Positions 6,028 to 15,216 of a stretch of DNA of 64,000 nt are shown here, in pieces. Location of the stretch: contig PQAL01000002.1 of assembly GCA_003105035.1 (NCBI GenBank), positions 1 to 64,000 of the forward strand. Direction: 5' to 3'. The notes below the pieces were generated by a model. It had not been told where the DNA came from. It worked only from the letters and a program-made list of their open reading frames with translations, and did no database searches. The stretch is from Anaerolineales bacterium (lineage in GTDB: Bacteria; Chloroflexota; Anaerolineae; Anaerolineales; UBA4823). Position numbers and translations under genes: made by a program. The first letter of the stretch is position 1; each line of letters begins with the position of its first letter.

Positions 6028-8453
6028 CCATGGCGGACGAACCGGGATCCTATCAGAAGCTACGCACAGAAGGGCAGTACAACGTCGGTCCTGAGCCGCT
6101 GGATATAGCCTTCAGGGAGATTGGCAAGCGTGGTCAACGTCGTTTGGATGGCTATGAGAAGGCGACCGGAAAAGCACTTTACACGCGCGACATGGAACTC
6201 CCCGGGACATTATATGCGCGAGTACTGCGCTCACCCTATCCCCATGCAAGAATCATATCGATGGATACCCAACAGGCGGAGACGTTTCCCGGGGTCAGGG
6301 CTGTGTTACGTTATGATGATCCAGAAATCAGCGGCCGGATATTGAATGGCAGTTATTTTGCCCAGGGATGGTCACGCCCAAAGTTGGCTGGATGGGCTCT
6401 AAAACCAATTCACCTGGTCTTGGCAGATGAAGCCTGGTACGAAGGACAACCGATGGGTGCCGCGGTCGCCGCTGAAAGTGAAGATATCGCACAGCAAGCT
6501 TTGAGCCTCATCCGCATTGAATGGGAGGAGCTGCCCTTTGTCCTTGACCAGGAAGAGGCGCTTAAACCTGATGCACCTATCTTGCGCCTAGGTGCTTCGA
6601 GTAATGAGGTTCATGACCCGCGCAAGTTTTTTGAGGTGGGTGATGTGGCGCAAGGTTTTAAGGAAGCTGATCAGGTGATAGAATTCAAAGCCCGACGCCG
6701 GCCGCACCTGTGGGCTGGTGCGGAGATGCCCAGCGCCTTGGTGCGCTGGCTGGACGGCCGCTTGGAGCTGTGGGTGCACCAGCAACAACCTTACATCGCC
6801 AAGCAGCTGATCGCTGAATGGCACAACCTCCCCATGGACAAAGTCACCGTCAACACCCTCTATCAGGGTTGCTCATTCGGTGGTCGTGGCAACCCGGCCA
6901 ACCACTCTGAAAACGGCATCAATATTTTAGCCAGCCTGTTATCGAAGGCAACGGGACGTCCGGTCAAGATGCTCTACGACCGGCGCGACACTTTCTTCGG
7001 TGAATCTGGTGATATGGCGGTAAGCGATTTTAAGGTGGGCTTCAAGAATGACGGAACCATCACCGCGGTTCAGATGAAAAACATCTTCGCTGTCTACCTG
7101 GCTGCCACAGGGATTGACCATTTTGTGGATAACACGCGCATCAAGAACCTGGCATGCGAGGCAACCCCGGTGGATGTGAGCATTGGTCCAGCCTGGTGGG
7201 CACGTTGTGAGCATCTGACCAGTTGCCTGGCCTTGACGCTGATCTTTGATCATGTCGCGGCGACATTGAAGATGGATCCCATTGAGGTAGCTCTATTAAA
7301 TGATGGTAGCCATGGGCATGATACCAGCTATCTAGACGAGTACAAACGTGAGTATGGATTCCCCGCTCGCGATAGTCTCAAGGAATGTGTCGAAACCGGT
7401 AAACGGGTTATTGGCTGGAATGAGAAATGGCACTTGCCGGGTACCCGGCGATTAGAGAATGGCAAGCTGCATGGGATTGCCTTCACCTGGTCTCACAACT
7501 GGGACGATACACGCGGCGCAGGTTCAGCTGCCGTGATGATCGAAAATGACGGCTCGGTCACCATCATTGGACAGCATGTGGACATTGGCCCGAATCCGTG
7601 GACGCCACTGTGCCAGATTGTGGCTGATGAGATCGGGGTTCCCTTCGAAAGCGTGCATATCAAGCCCTGGACCGGCGATACCGGATTTGTGCTCATGTCA
7701 CCTGATGGCTCCTGCAATTTAGTCACCAATGGAAACATTGTGCGCAAGGCCGCCCACAAAGCCAGGCAGATGCTTCTTGAACTGGCGGCTGAAAAGTTCA
7801 AAGTAGAAAATCCCGAAGAGCTTGAGATCCAGGATGGGCTAGTTTTTCTCAGGGCCGATCCTACGCAGGCCCTTCCAGTCCGGGAGATTGTGGCCCGCTC
7901 GGTACCCATGCATGTTTCTAGTGCCTTCTGGACTCAGCCGCCCATCATCGGTTGGGCATGGCACAATCAGGGTATCTGGGGTCAGGCGAATGAAACCGGA
8001 CGACCACGCTTATGCCGTCAGGTACATTTCATGGAAGTCGAAGTCGACCCCGACACAGGCCAGGTGGAGGTGACCCGCGTGGTCAACGTTAATGATGTGG
8101 GCAAAGCAGTCTCGCCTGAAGGAGTAGAGGGGCAGATGTATGGTGGCACGGTCATGGGTGTGAGCCGTGGGACAACCGAAGAGATGATTTGGGACCCCAA
8201 TACGGGTGTGCTGCTCAATGGCAACCTGCTGGATTATAAATATGCCACGATCCTCGACTGCGGGCCAATCGACACACCGTTTATTGAGACCGGATTAGGG
8301 CACGGCCCATATGGAGCATCAGGTATTGGTGAAGCCACGGCTACGATCATCCCGGCATTGGTTGGCCCGGCTGTATATAACGCGATCGGCTGCTGGGTGG
8401 ACGATTTTCCTATCACTCCAGACAAAGTACTAAAAGCTCTGGGGAAGATCTAA
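6024..8453 (+). CDS. Molybdenum hydroxylase catalytic subunit (xanthine dehydrogenase family)
   Basis: An 809-residue molybdopterin-binding subunit of the xanthine dehydrogenase/aldehyde oxidase/4-hydroxybenzoyl-CoA reductase family, which hydroxylates carbon with water or runs the reverse reduction. It has the N-terminal a/b-hammerhead domain (GYEKATGKALYTRDMELPG), the molybdopterin loop GCSFGGRGNPANH near residue 283, and the catalytic glutamate E770 in GIGEA. No signal peptide is visible, so it acts in the cytoplasm. AAGGAAG just before the start and the ATGA overlap with the small subunit gene support this start. Which substrate it uses cannot be read from sequence; an aldehyde, N-heterocycle or aromatic acyl-CoA are all possible. 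Confidence 0.88.
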   Translation: MTMADEPGSYQKLRTEGQYNVGPEPLDIAFREIGKRGQRRLDGYEKATGKALYTRDMELPGTLYARVLRSPYPHARIISMDTQQAETFPGVRAVLRYDDPEISGRILNGSYFAQGWSRPKLAGWALKPIHLVLADEAWYEGQPMGAAVAAESEDIAQQALSLIRIEWEELPFVLDQEEALKPDAPILRLGASSNEVHDPRKFFEVGDVAQGFKEADQVIEFKARRRPHLWAGAEMPSALVRWLDGRLELWVHQQQPYIAKQLIAEWHNLPMDKVTVNTLYQGCSFGGRGNPANHSENGINILASLLSKATGRPVKMLYDRRDTFFGESGDMAVSDFKVGFKNDGTITAVQMKNIFAVYLAATGIDHFVDNTRIKNLACEATPVDVSIGPAWWARCEHLTSCLALTLIFDHVAATLKMDPIEVALLNDGSHGHDTSYLDEYKREYGFPARDSLKECVETGKRVIGWNEKWHLPGTRRLENGKLHGIAFTWSHNWDDTRGAGSAAVMIENDGSVTIIGQHVDIGPNPWTPLCQIVADEIGVPFESVHIKPWTGDTGFVLMSPDGSCNLVTNGNIVRKAAHKARQMLLELAAEKFKVENPEELEIQDGLVFLRADPTQALPVREIVARSVPMHVSSAFWTQPPIIGWAWHNQGIWGQANETGRPRLCRQVHFMEVEVDPDTGQVEVTRVVNVNDVGKAVSPEGVEGQMYGGTVMGVSRGTTEEMIWDPNTGVLLNGNLLDYKYATILDCGPIDTPFIETGLGHGPYGASGIGEATATIIPALVGPAVYNAIGCWVDDFPITPDKVLKALGKI

Positions 8454-8463
8454 GGGTACCGCG

Positions 8464-9432
8464 ATGAATAAATTCACCCACATAAATGCCACCAGCATCG
8501 AAGAAGCCGTCTTGCTCTTGCAGCGCTATAGAGGCAGGGCAAATCTCATCGCGGGAGGGACTGATCTCCTTGGAAAATTGAAGGATGAGGTCATGCCAGC
8601 CTATCCCGAGGCGATCATTAATCTCAAGTCGATCCCAGGTCTGGATTTTATCCACTACGAAAATGAAATGCTCAAGATAGGTGCATTGACCCGGTTAGCA
8701 GATATTGCCGCTGAGCCGATCATTCAAAGCCAGTACTCTGCATTAGCCCAAGCAGCCAGTCGAACCGCATCGCCTCACCTGCGTGAGATGGGCACGCTGG
8801 GCGGTAATCTTTGCCAGGATATCCGCTGCTGGTATTATCGCAGCCCCAATAACCGCTTCCCCTGCTTGCGGAAAAGCGCCGGTCGCTGCTACGCACTTAC
8901 TGGCGACGATCGCTATCACTCCATCTTTGGCGGAAGTGTGGAAGAAGGCTGTATCGCGGTACACCCGAGCGATACCGCACCAGCACTCATTGCGTTGAAT
9001 GCTCAGATAAAGACCTCCAGGCGTATCATCCGCGCTCAGAATTTTTTCCAAGTCGATGAGTGCCGGACTACCATACTGGAGGACGATGAAATTGTGACTG
9101 AGATCCATGTGCCAAAGCCGCACGGCAAGAGCGCCTTTGAAAAATTCGCCCTCCGCAAAGCGATTGATTTTCCGATCGTAAATGGAGCAGCTGCGATTGA
9201 AGTACAAGATGGTTTAGTGAAGACTGCCAGAATTTGCCTTAATGCGGTTTATGTCATTCCTTACAAAGCAACCTTGGCTGAGCAAGCCCTTGTTGGCCAA
9301 CCGCTCAATATTTCCAGCGCCCAGGCGGCTGCAGATGCGACCGTTTCAAATGCTCTACCCCGCCATCGCAACCAATTTATGGTCGAGTTCACCCGGGCGT
9401 TGGTGAAGAGATTGGTTCTGGCCTGCCAATAA
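8464..9432 (+). CDS. Molybdenum hydroxylase FAD subunit with HcrB-like extra [4Fe-4S] loop
   Basis: The 322-residue protein has the FAD-binding motifs of CoxM-type subunits: IAGGTDLLG near 30 and TLGGNLCQD near 111-119. Between the two FAD subdomains lies a roughly 40-residue insertion with cysteines at 122, 134, 142 and 163 and a following HPSD. This pattern matches the beta subunit of 4-hydroxybenzoyl-CoA reductase, where the same loop binds a [4Fe-4S] cluster; ordinary xanthine dehydrogenases lack it. The cluster could lower the potential at which electrons leave or enter. It follows the catalytic subunit by ten bases. Confidence 0.85.
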   Translation: MNKFTHINATSIEEAVLLLQRYRGRANLIAGGTDLLGKLKDEVMPAYPEAIINLKSIPGLDFIHYENEMLKIGALTRLADIAAEPIIQSQYSALAQAASRTASPHLREMGTLGGNLCQDIRCWYYRSPNNRFPCLRKSAGRCYALTGDDRYHSIFGGSVEEGCIAVHPSDTAPALIALNAQIKTSRRIIRAQNFFQVDECRTTILEDDEIVTEIHVPKPHGKSAFEKFALRKAIDFPIVNGAAAIEVQDGLVKTARICLNAVYVIPYKATLAEQALVGQPLNISSAQAAADATVSNALPRHRNQFMVEFTRALVKRLVLACQ

Positions 9433-9480
9433 TGATCTGTTTTTATAACCTTTATTTTATTTAGAGATGGGAGAAAAATC

Positions 9481-10365
9481 TTGAAAGAAATACGGCTTCA
9501 TGGAAGAGGTGGCCAGGGTGCAGTCCTGGCGGCTGAATTAATGGTTGTGGCAGCCTTCGAGGATGGTAAGTATGGTCAGGCGTTCCCTGCCTTCGGAGGC
9601 GAGCGTAGAGGTGCTCCGGTACAGGCGTTCGTCCGCCTGGACGAGCATCCGGTGCGAGTGCGCTACCGCGTCAATCAGCCTGACCATGTCATCATCATGG
9701 ATCATACCCTGCCAAACATGGTGGATGTGTTGGATGGTCTTAAACCTGGCGGGCTGGCACTGATCGACAGTGAAAAATCACCAGCCGACTTGCTGTGGTC
9801 CGTCGATGCACCGGTTTATGCAGTTCCAGCCACGCGCATCGCCCTCGAGGTATTCGGCCATCCGTTCGTTAATCCCGCCATGCTAGGTGCCTGGGCTGCC
9901 GTTACCGGTGAGGTCAGCCTTGAAGCAATCACACATGCGTTCCAGCATCGCTTTCCCGGTTCACTGGGTGAAAAGAATGGCCGCGCCGCAAAGCTGGGTT
10001 ATGAATTTATCCGTGACGGGGCAGCCCCAGTTCAGGTAAAGAAAGCCGCCCAGGCAGTGGGGCGTCCCTCCGTATGGCTGCGGGAAGAGGTGGCAGGCGT
10101 ACCGGGGCAACCCTTGCATTTCGCTTCAGTAGTAGCTGCACGCACCTCCCTGGCATACCCAACGGGGAGCTGGCGTTACAGCCGACCCGAAATCGACCTG
10201 GAAGCTTGTAATGGTTGCACGATCTGTGAAACGTTCTGCCCCGACAGCTGTATGGCCATCGTGGACGAGAAAGCTGTTGTTGACTTCGAGTTTTGTAAAG
10301 GCTGTGGTATTTGTGCCGAAGTATGTGCTCGGGATGCAATTCAAATGGTGAGCGAGGAGGCGTGA
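9481..10365 (+). CDS. 2-oxoacid:ferredoxin oxidoreductase, fused gamma-delta subunit
   Basis: Residues 1 to about 185 form the gamma domain (HGRGGQGAV and AFPAFGGERRGAPV), and residues 235-294 form a delta-type ferredoxin with two [4Fe-4S] motifs (CNGCTICETFC and CKGCGICAEVC). In pyruvate or ketoisovalerate oxidoreductases these are often separate PorC/PorD or VorC/VorD genes; here they are one chain. Translation starts at TTG (9481) behind GGGAG. Alpha and beta genes follow, so the complex is complete. It decarboxylates a 2-oxoacid to an acyl-CoA and reduces ferredoxin, in the cytoplasm of an anaerobe. Confidence 0.88.
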   Translation: MKEIRLHGRGGQGAVLAAELMVVAAFEDGKYGQAFPAFGGERRGAPVQAFVRLDEHPVRVRYRVNQPDHVIIMDHTLPNMVDVLDGLKPGGLALIDSEKSPADLLWSVDAPVYAVPATRIALEVFGHPFVNPAMLGAWAAVTGEVSLEAITHAFQHRFPGSLGEKNGRAAKLGYEFIRDGAAPVQVKKAAQAVGRPSVWLREEVAGVPGQPLHFASVVAARTSLAYPTGSWRYSRPEIDLEACNGCTICETFCPDSCMAIVDEKAVVDFEFCKGCGICAEVCARDAIQMVSEEA

Positions 10366-10368
10366 GAA

Positions 10369-11577
10369 ATGGCAAAAGGTAAACTATCTGTAATGGAAGG
10401 CTCAATGGCAGTCGCGCAGGCTGTCAGAGCCTGCCGACCAGCAGTGGTCTCTGCTTATCCTATCACGCCCCAAACCCACATCATCGAGTTTCTCGCCCAG
10501 ATGGTTGCCAATGGCGAGCTCGAGGCTGAGTACATCCGGGCAGACTCAGAATTTTCTGCAATTTCTATTTTAGCAGGTGCCAGTGCCACAGGCGTGCGCA
10601 CCTACACCGCCTCATCGTCACAAGGTCTGCTCTTGATGACCGAGATGATCTATTACCTGGCTGGCACAAGGTTACCGGTGGTATTAACCGGTGCGAATCG
10701 CCAGATCACTGCCCCGATTGGTTTACAGCCTGACCACCAGGACACGATGAGTTTTCGCGATGCAGGCCTTATCGAGCTCTATGTGGAGGATGTTCAAGAA
10801 GCTTATGATACCCATATCCAGGCGTTCAAAATTGCCGAGGATCACGATATTTTGTTGCCGATCATGGTATGCATGGACGGCTTCGTTTTGACGCATGTTT
10901 ATGAGCCGGTAAAGACCTTTAACCAGGAAGATGTAGATGCTTTCCTGCCTCCATACGTACCCATCCATTATATGACCCCTGAAAAGCCCATGGTCTTTGG
11001 TTCCGGAACCGATGAGCCAAACACCATGGAATTTCATTACATGGGTCAGCAGGCTGCACTGCGGGCCATCAACAAAATCGAAGTTGTGGCGCGTGAGTTT
11101 GAAGCCAGCTTTGGGCATTATCGGGGTGGCCTGATTGACACGTATGCCACGGAGGATGCAGAAGTAATCCTGGTAGCCATGGGCTCTGTGATCGGTACCC
11201 TGCGCGAAGCTGTAGATATCCTGCGGAGTGAGGGGACAAAGGTCGGGTTGGTCAAAGTGCGCAGTTTCCGACCTTTTCCAGCTGAAGCACTAAGGCAAGC
11301 GATCAGCCATGCAGGTGCGGTGGCTGTGTTGGATCGGGCCCTGTCTTTCGGTTTCGAAGGGATACTTGCCACCGATGTCAAATCGGCACTATACGATGCA
11401 CCCAAACGCCCCCTGATATTAGGCATGATGGTCGGTTTTGGTGGGCGAGAAGTAAATCTGGAAACCATTCGTGAGGTTGTCCAACGCACTCAGCGGGCGT
11501 TGGATACCGGCAGTGTTCCCAACCAGGCCGAATTCATCGGATTGAAGACGGATACCCTGCCATCGTTTAGAGTATAG
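10369..11577 (+). CDS. 2-oxoacid:ferredoxin oxidoreductase, alpha subunit
   Basis: A 402-residue PorA/VorA-type subunit. The N-terminus has EGSMAVAQAVRACRP and SAYPITPQTHI, followed by TASSSQGL, a pyrimidine-binding thiamine domain pattern, and a C-terminal transketolase-like domain (VKVRSFRPFPAEAL). The family binds thiamine diphosphate with the beta subunit. The substrate may be pyruvate, 2-oxoisovalerate or another short oxoacid; sequence alone does not decide. It starts three bases after the gamma-delta stop, behind GAGGCGTGAG. Confidence 0.88.
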   Translation: MAKGKLSVMEGSMAVAQAVRACRPAVVSAYPITPQTHIIEFLAQMVANGELEAEYIRADSEFSAISILAGASATGVRTYTASSSQGLLLMTEMIYYLAGTRLPVVLTGANRQITAPIGLQPDHQDTMSFRDAGLIELYVEDVQEAYDTHIQAFKIAEDHDILLPIMVCMDGFVLTHVYEPVKTFNQEDVDAFLPPYVPIHYMTPEKPMVFGSGTDEPNTMEFHYMGQQAALRAINKIEVVAREFEASFGHYRGGLIDTYATEDAEVILVAMGSVIGTLREAVDILRSEGTKVGLVKVRSFRPFPAEALRQAISHAGAVAVLDRALSFGFEGILATDVKSALYDAPKRPLILGMMVGFGGREVNLETIREVVQRTQRALDTGSVPNQAEFIGLKTDTLPSFRV

Positions 11578-11658
11578 CCTGCCTGGCATATTCGATATTT
11601 TCTCCGAGCGTTTCTACGCCGGACGACCTATTTTCATTATCGTAGATGAGGATGTTTT

Positions 11659-12558
11659 ATGGATCAACTCTTGCTTGACAAATATGACAAAATGCTCTTC
11701 ACACCTGGTCATCGCGCCTGCCCTGGCTGCGGGGCTACCATTGCCGTGCGCGCCATCCTGGAAGCGACCGGACCGGACGTGATTGTGGTCAGCCCGACAG
11801 GTTGCCTGGAGACTTTTTCCGCTCAATATCCCTACTCGCCCTGGGGTGTCCCCTGGTTGCATGTCCTGTTTGAAAACGCAGGAGCAGTCGCCTCAGGGGT
11901 TGAAGCCGCCCTCAAAAAACGCGGGCTTGCCGATAAGGTTAAGGTTGTCATCATCGGTGGCGATGGTGGCACGCACGATATTGGTCTGGGCGCACTCTCA
12001 GGCATGTTGGAACGTGGTCATAATGTGACCTATATCTGCTATGACAACGAAGCATACATGAATACCGGTGTGCAGCGTTCCAGCTCCACGCCTGTGGGCG
12101 CTTCCACAGCGACCAGCCCGGTGGGTAAACAGTCCTGGGGCAAAGAACGCCCGAAGAAAAACCTGCCTGCTATCGTCATGGCACATGGCGCTCCGTACGT
12201 AGCTACCGCGTCGATTGCCTATCCCAAGGATATCACCCGCAAAGTAAAGCAAGCTTTGTCGATTGAGGGGCCGAAATATATCGAAATTCACAGCCCATGC
12301 CCTATCGGGTGGGGGTTTGAATCCGCATCAACCATCGAGCTGGCCAAGTTAGCTGTCCAAACAGGTCTTGTGCCAATCTATGAGGCTTTTCAGGGCCAAC
12401 CTCTCAAGGTACGCAAAATCCCCAAGCGTGTCCCCGTGACCGAATATCTGCGGGGGCAAAAGCGGTTTCGTCACCTCGTTGAAGGTGAAGGCGATGAGCT
12501 ACATATCGCGCAAATACAAGCGATTGCCGATGCAAATGCGGCTCACTACGGGTTGTAA
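11659..12558 (+). CDS. 2-oxoacid:ferredoxin oxidoreductase, beta subunit
   Basis: A 299-residue PorB/VorB-type subunit. It has the N-terminal CPGCG that gives two cluster cysteines, SPTGCLE, and the thiamine diphosphate motif GGDGGTHDIG ending in YDNEAYMNTGVQRS. The length is normal for PorB. It lies 81 bases after the alpha gene, the widest gap within the operon, and is the last gene before a convergent sugar kinase gene. The oxidoreductase may use the acid produced by the molybdenum enzyme path, or supply reduced ferredoxin to it. Confidence 0.88.
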   Translation: MDQLLLDKYDKMLFTPGHRACPGCGATIAVRAILEATGPDVIVVSPTGCLETFSAQYPYSPWGVPWLHVLFENAGAVASGVEAALKKRGLADKVKVVIIGGDGGTHDIGLGALSGMLERGHNVTYICYDNEAYMNTGVQRSSSTPVGASTATSPVGKQSWGKERPKKNLPAIVMAHGAPYVATASIAYPKDITRKVKQALSIEGPKYIEIHSPCPIGWGFESASTIELAKLAVQTGLVPIYEAFQGQPLKVRKIPKRVPVTEYLRGQKRFRHLVEGEGDELHIAQIQAIADANAAHYGL

Positions 12559-12636
12559 CATTGGCGTAATTGAATTGAAATCAGAGGTTGATTTACACAG
12601 GTTGTAATAAACCTGAGTTTGGTGTGCGGTGCCAGA

Positions 12637-13554
12637 TCATTTAGATAAATGTTGAGGTGGCACCGCATACTCGTATTTATCCAGCAATAATTCTTCCACC
12701 TCGCTGATCGGGCGATCGAACGGGCCCAGTCTTTCCATTTTCAGGCTGGTGACTGCCGCAGCCCACACCATGGCCTGGTATGGCTGCATGGACAGGCGCA
12801 TGGCCATGTACGCCCCGATACAGGTATCCCCACGGCCACTCCGGCCGTCCATCTGCTGCGAGTAGAACCCGGCCGAATAAAATTCACCACCAGCAAATAA
12901 CAGCAGCCCATCTCGATGGGTGACAATGATTTCCTTTGCCCCCAGGCCGGCAAACATTTCAGCGGCTTTGTGGATATCCCTTTCGCCAGTGAGGTGCTCC
13001 GCTTCGACTGCATCGCTCTTAAGCACGTCAATATAAGGTAGCGCTTCGGGCATCTCGTCCCATGCTTCGTATTTCAAGCTTTGACCTCTCAGCACGCGTA
13101 CGAATCCCTGCATGTCAGCCCCCAGCAGGACTTGCTTTTCGTTAAGAAAGCGTATGACATCCAGGCCGACCTCACCCCGCAGGCTTGTGCCGATCACCGC
13201 TGCCTTCATCTGCAGCGTAGCCACCTCCTCAACCGTGATCGACCCGGCGGTACTGGCTACGGACAGGGAGCGGAAATCCGGGTCAAGCGTGGGGTATTCC
13301 AATCGCATCGTAGTCGATGTGGGTGTATAGGTGGCGAAGCAGTCAATCCCCGCCTGAGTGAATTTATCCACCACGCGCTGGTCCTCTTTGGCCAGGCGAG
13401 TCACCACAGCGACTTTTATTCCAAGCCGATTGGCAGCATGCGCAGCATAGTTCATTGCACCGCCATCCACGTAGCGTGTACCAGCCGGAGAAATGATTGT
13501 ATCCTTGGTGTAATTGCCAATACACACCAGGTCATATTTTGGAATGTTATTCAT
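12637..13554 (-). CDS. PfkB-family carbohydrate kinase
   Basis: A ribokinase-fold protein of 305 residues. It has an N-terminal GGAMNYAAHAANRLG substrate-lid segment and a C-terminal GRGD motif (in SGRGDTCIGAYMA), whose Asp is the catalytic base and whose loop is the anion hole. The family phosphorylates sugars or sugar acids. Candidates include 2-keto-3-deoxygluconate, fructose or inositol, and no residue settles this. It is the last gene of the minus-strand cluster behind the Pit transporter, 17 bases away. A KDG kinase role would join the KDPG aldolase at the start of the window, but this is only a guess. Confidence 0.75.
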   Translation of the reverse strand: MNNIPKYDLVCIGNYTKDTIISPAGTRYVDGGAMNYAAHAANRLGIKVAVVTRLAKEDQRVVDKFTQAGIDCFATYTPTSTTMRLEYPTLDPDFRSLSVASTAGSITVEEVATLQMKAAVIGTSLRGEVGLDVIRFLNEKQVLLGADMQGFVRVLRGQSLKYEAWDEMPEALPYIDVLKSDAVEAEHLTGERDIHKAAEMFAGLGAKEIIVTHRDGLLLFAGGEFYSAGFYSQQMDGRSGRGDTCIGAYMAMRLSMQPYQAMVWAAAVTSLKMERLGPFDRPISEVEELLLDKYEYAVPPQHLSK

Positions 13555-13571
13555 ATGCGGTTTCAGTATTA

Positions 13572-14567
13572 TTAATTAAATAGACCGATGATCAAGCTGA
13601 TCACCCAATAAATGCCAGCCCCCACCAGCGCAGTAGCCGGGATGGTCAGGAGCCAGGCCATGCCGATTTCCTGCGCAACGCCCCAGCGTACCTTGTTCTT
13701 TCTCTCAGCAGCCCCGACACCCATGATGGATGAGCTGACCACCTGGGTGGTGCTTACCGGACCTCCTACTAATGAAGCGCTCAAGATCACGACCGAGGAA
13801 GCGAGCTGAGAAGAAAATCCATCCACGGGTCGGATGCGGAAAAATTTCGCGCCCAGGGTCTTGATCAACCTCCACCCGCCCAGGGCTGTACCGGCCGCTA
13901 TCATCGTTGCACAAGCTAGGATGACCCATTTGGGCACTTCAAAAGTTGATAAATATCCTCCGGTGACCAATGCCAGGGTGATGATGCCCATCGTCTTTTG
14001 AGCATCATTGGTACCGTGGGAGAGCGCCAGAGAAAGAGAAGTGAGAATCTGACCACGATTGAAGTATTTATTGACCCTTGGCGATGCATTCCAGCAGGCC
14101 AGGTAGATCAAGCGTAAGACAATGAAACCGAAGGCGAAGCCAATCATCGGGGATAGGAACAAGGAGAGCAAGACTTTGAGCAAGCCTGGCAGCATGATGG
14201 CACTCCAGCCTGCATCGATGAGCACCGCGCCGATCAAACCGCCGATCAATGCGTGTGACGAGCTGCTGGGGAACCCCAAGTACCAGGTGAGCAGGTTCCA
14301 TAATATGGCACTGGTCAGGGCGGCCAAGATCACCAGCAGGTTAATCGCCGCCGATTCAACCACCTCATTGCCGATCGTCTCCGCGACTGCCACGCCAAAA
14401 ATGAACGGGCCAACAAAATTCGCAGCCGCAGTCATCCACAAGGCAACCCGAGGGGGTAATGCCCGTGAAGAGATCATGGTCGCCACGACGTTGCTCGAAT
14501 CGTGGACTCCATTTAAGAAATCGAAGACCAGAGCCAAGATGATGATGACGATAATTAATGGGCTCAT
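13572..14567 (-). CDS. pit: PiT-family inorganic phosphate transporter
   Basis: An integral membrane protein of 331 residues with about ten hydrophobic segments. It carries the two inverted PiT signature regions, DFLNGVHDSSNVVATMISSR near the N-terminus and SHGTNDAQKTMG in the middle. PiT proteins move phosphate (often as metal-phosphate) with protons or sodium. The gene follows a DUF47/PhoU-like gene by 13 bases, a very common pair. In this cluster it may move phosphate released from imported phosphorylated compounds. Confidence 0.9.
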   Translation of the reverse strand: MSPLIIVIIILALVFDFLNGVHDSSNVVATMISSRALPPRVALWMTAAANFVGPFIFGVAVAETIGNEVVESAAINLLVILAALTSAILWNLLTWYLGFPSSSSHALIGGLIGAVLIDAGWSAIMLPGLLKVLLSLFLSPMIGFAFGFIVLRLIYLACWNASPRVNKYFNRGQILTSLSLALSHGTNDAQKTMGIITLALVTGGYLSTFEVPKWVILACATMIAAGTALGGWRLIKTLGAKFFRIRPVDGFSSQLASSVVILSASLVGGPVSTTQVVSSSIMGVGAAERKNKVRWGVAQEIGMAWLLTIPATALVGAGIYWVISLIIGLFN

Positions 14568-14580
14568 TGGTATGGTCTTC

Positions 14581-15198
14581 CTACGTGATCTTCACGACGA
14601 TATCGGCGATGACATTGGCAGCTTCGTCACCCCTGTCAGCCGCATTACTGAGATGACGATAAACCTCGCGCGATTTCAACATCTTCATCACATGCTTGAT
14701 ATCCTCCGCACCGCTGAAGAGATCGGCCAGTGCCTCTCGGTAGACTTCCTCAACCCGGTTTTCAAGGGTCTTAGCCCGCTGGGCATGCTCATTGGCAACT
14801 TCAGGATGGAGCTCCAGGCGGTCAACCGCCATCAACAATTCATAAGCCGCATCCCTGAGTAATGATGCAATTCGCAGCATGAACGCTGTTGGGCGCACGC
14901 GTAGGACTTCCATCTCGGTCACCGTGCTGTAAGCATAATCCAGCACATCATCTATGGTGCGTGATAGTGAAAAGATATCCTCCCGATCGAAGGGGGTGAC
15001 GAAGGTCTTATTCAGCTCAGAAATCAGGATTCTCCGGGCTTCATCAGCTTCTTTCTCATTGGTTTCCAATCGTGCAGCCGCGGTCGTGTCTTCAGCCATG
15101 TAGGCTTTCAGGGCTTCTAAGCCTTGCAAGGTTAGCGCGGCTTGATCATGGATCAGCTTGATGAAGACGCTCTCTCGCTTTTTAAAATAACTGCGCAT
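14581..15198 (-). CDS. DUF47 (PhoU-like) Pit accessory protein
   Basis: A helical protein of 205 residues resembling the Pit-accessory family: N-terminal KKRESVFIKLIHDQAAL, central DREDIFSLSRTIDDVLDYAYS, and KNRVEEVY-like positions near 145. The DREDI motif is typical. These proteins associate with PiT transporters, and related PhoU proteins bind metal clusters. The start at 15198 is preceded by GAGGAG; an earlier ATG at 15216 has no such site and would abut the upstream stop codon. Confidence 0.85.
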   Translation of the reverse strand: MRSYFKKRESVFIKLIHDQAALTLQGLEALKAYMAEDTTAAARLETNEKEADEARRILISELNKTFVTPFDREDIFSLSRTIDDVLDYAYSTVTEMEVLRVRPTAFMLRIASLLRDAAYELLMAVDRLELHPEVANEHAQRAKTLENRVEEVYREALADLFSGAEDIKHVMKMLKSREVYRHLSNAADRGDEAANVIADIVVKIT

Positions 15199-15216
15199 AA
15201 TACCACTCCTCACCAA

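Noticed and set aside
12598-12615. Terminator between the oxidoreductase beta gene and the convergent PfkB gene
   Set aside because: CAGGTT/AACCTG gives only a 6-bp stem and no T-run follows.
14122-14862. Plus-strand frame of 246 codons across pit and DUF47
   Set aside because: It is antisense to two well-supported genes and crosses their boundary.
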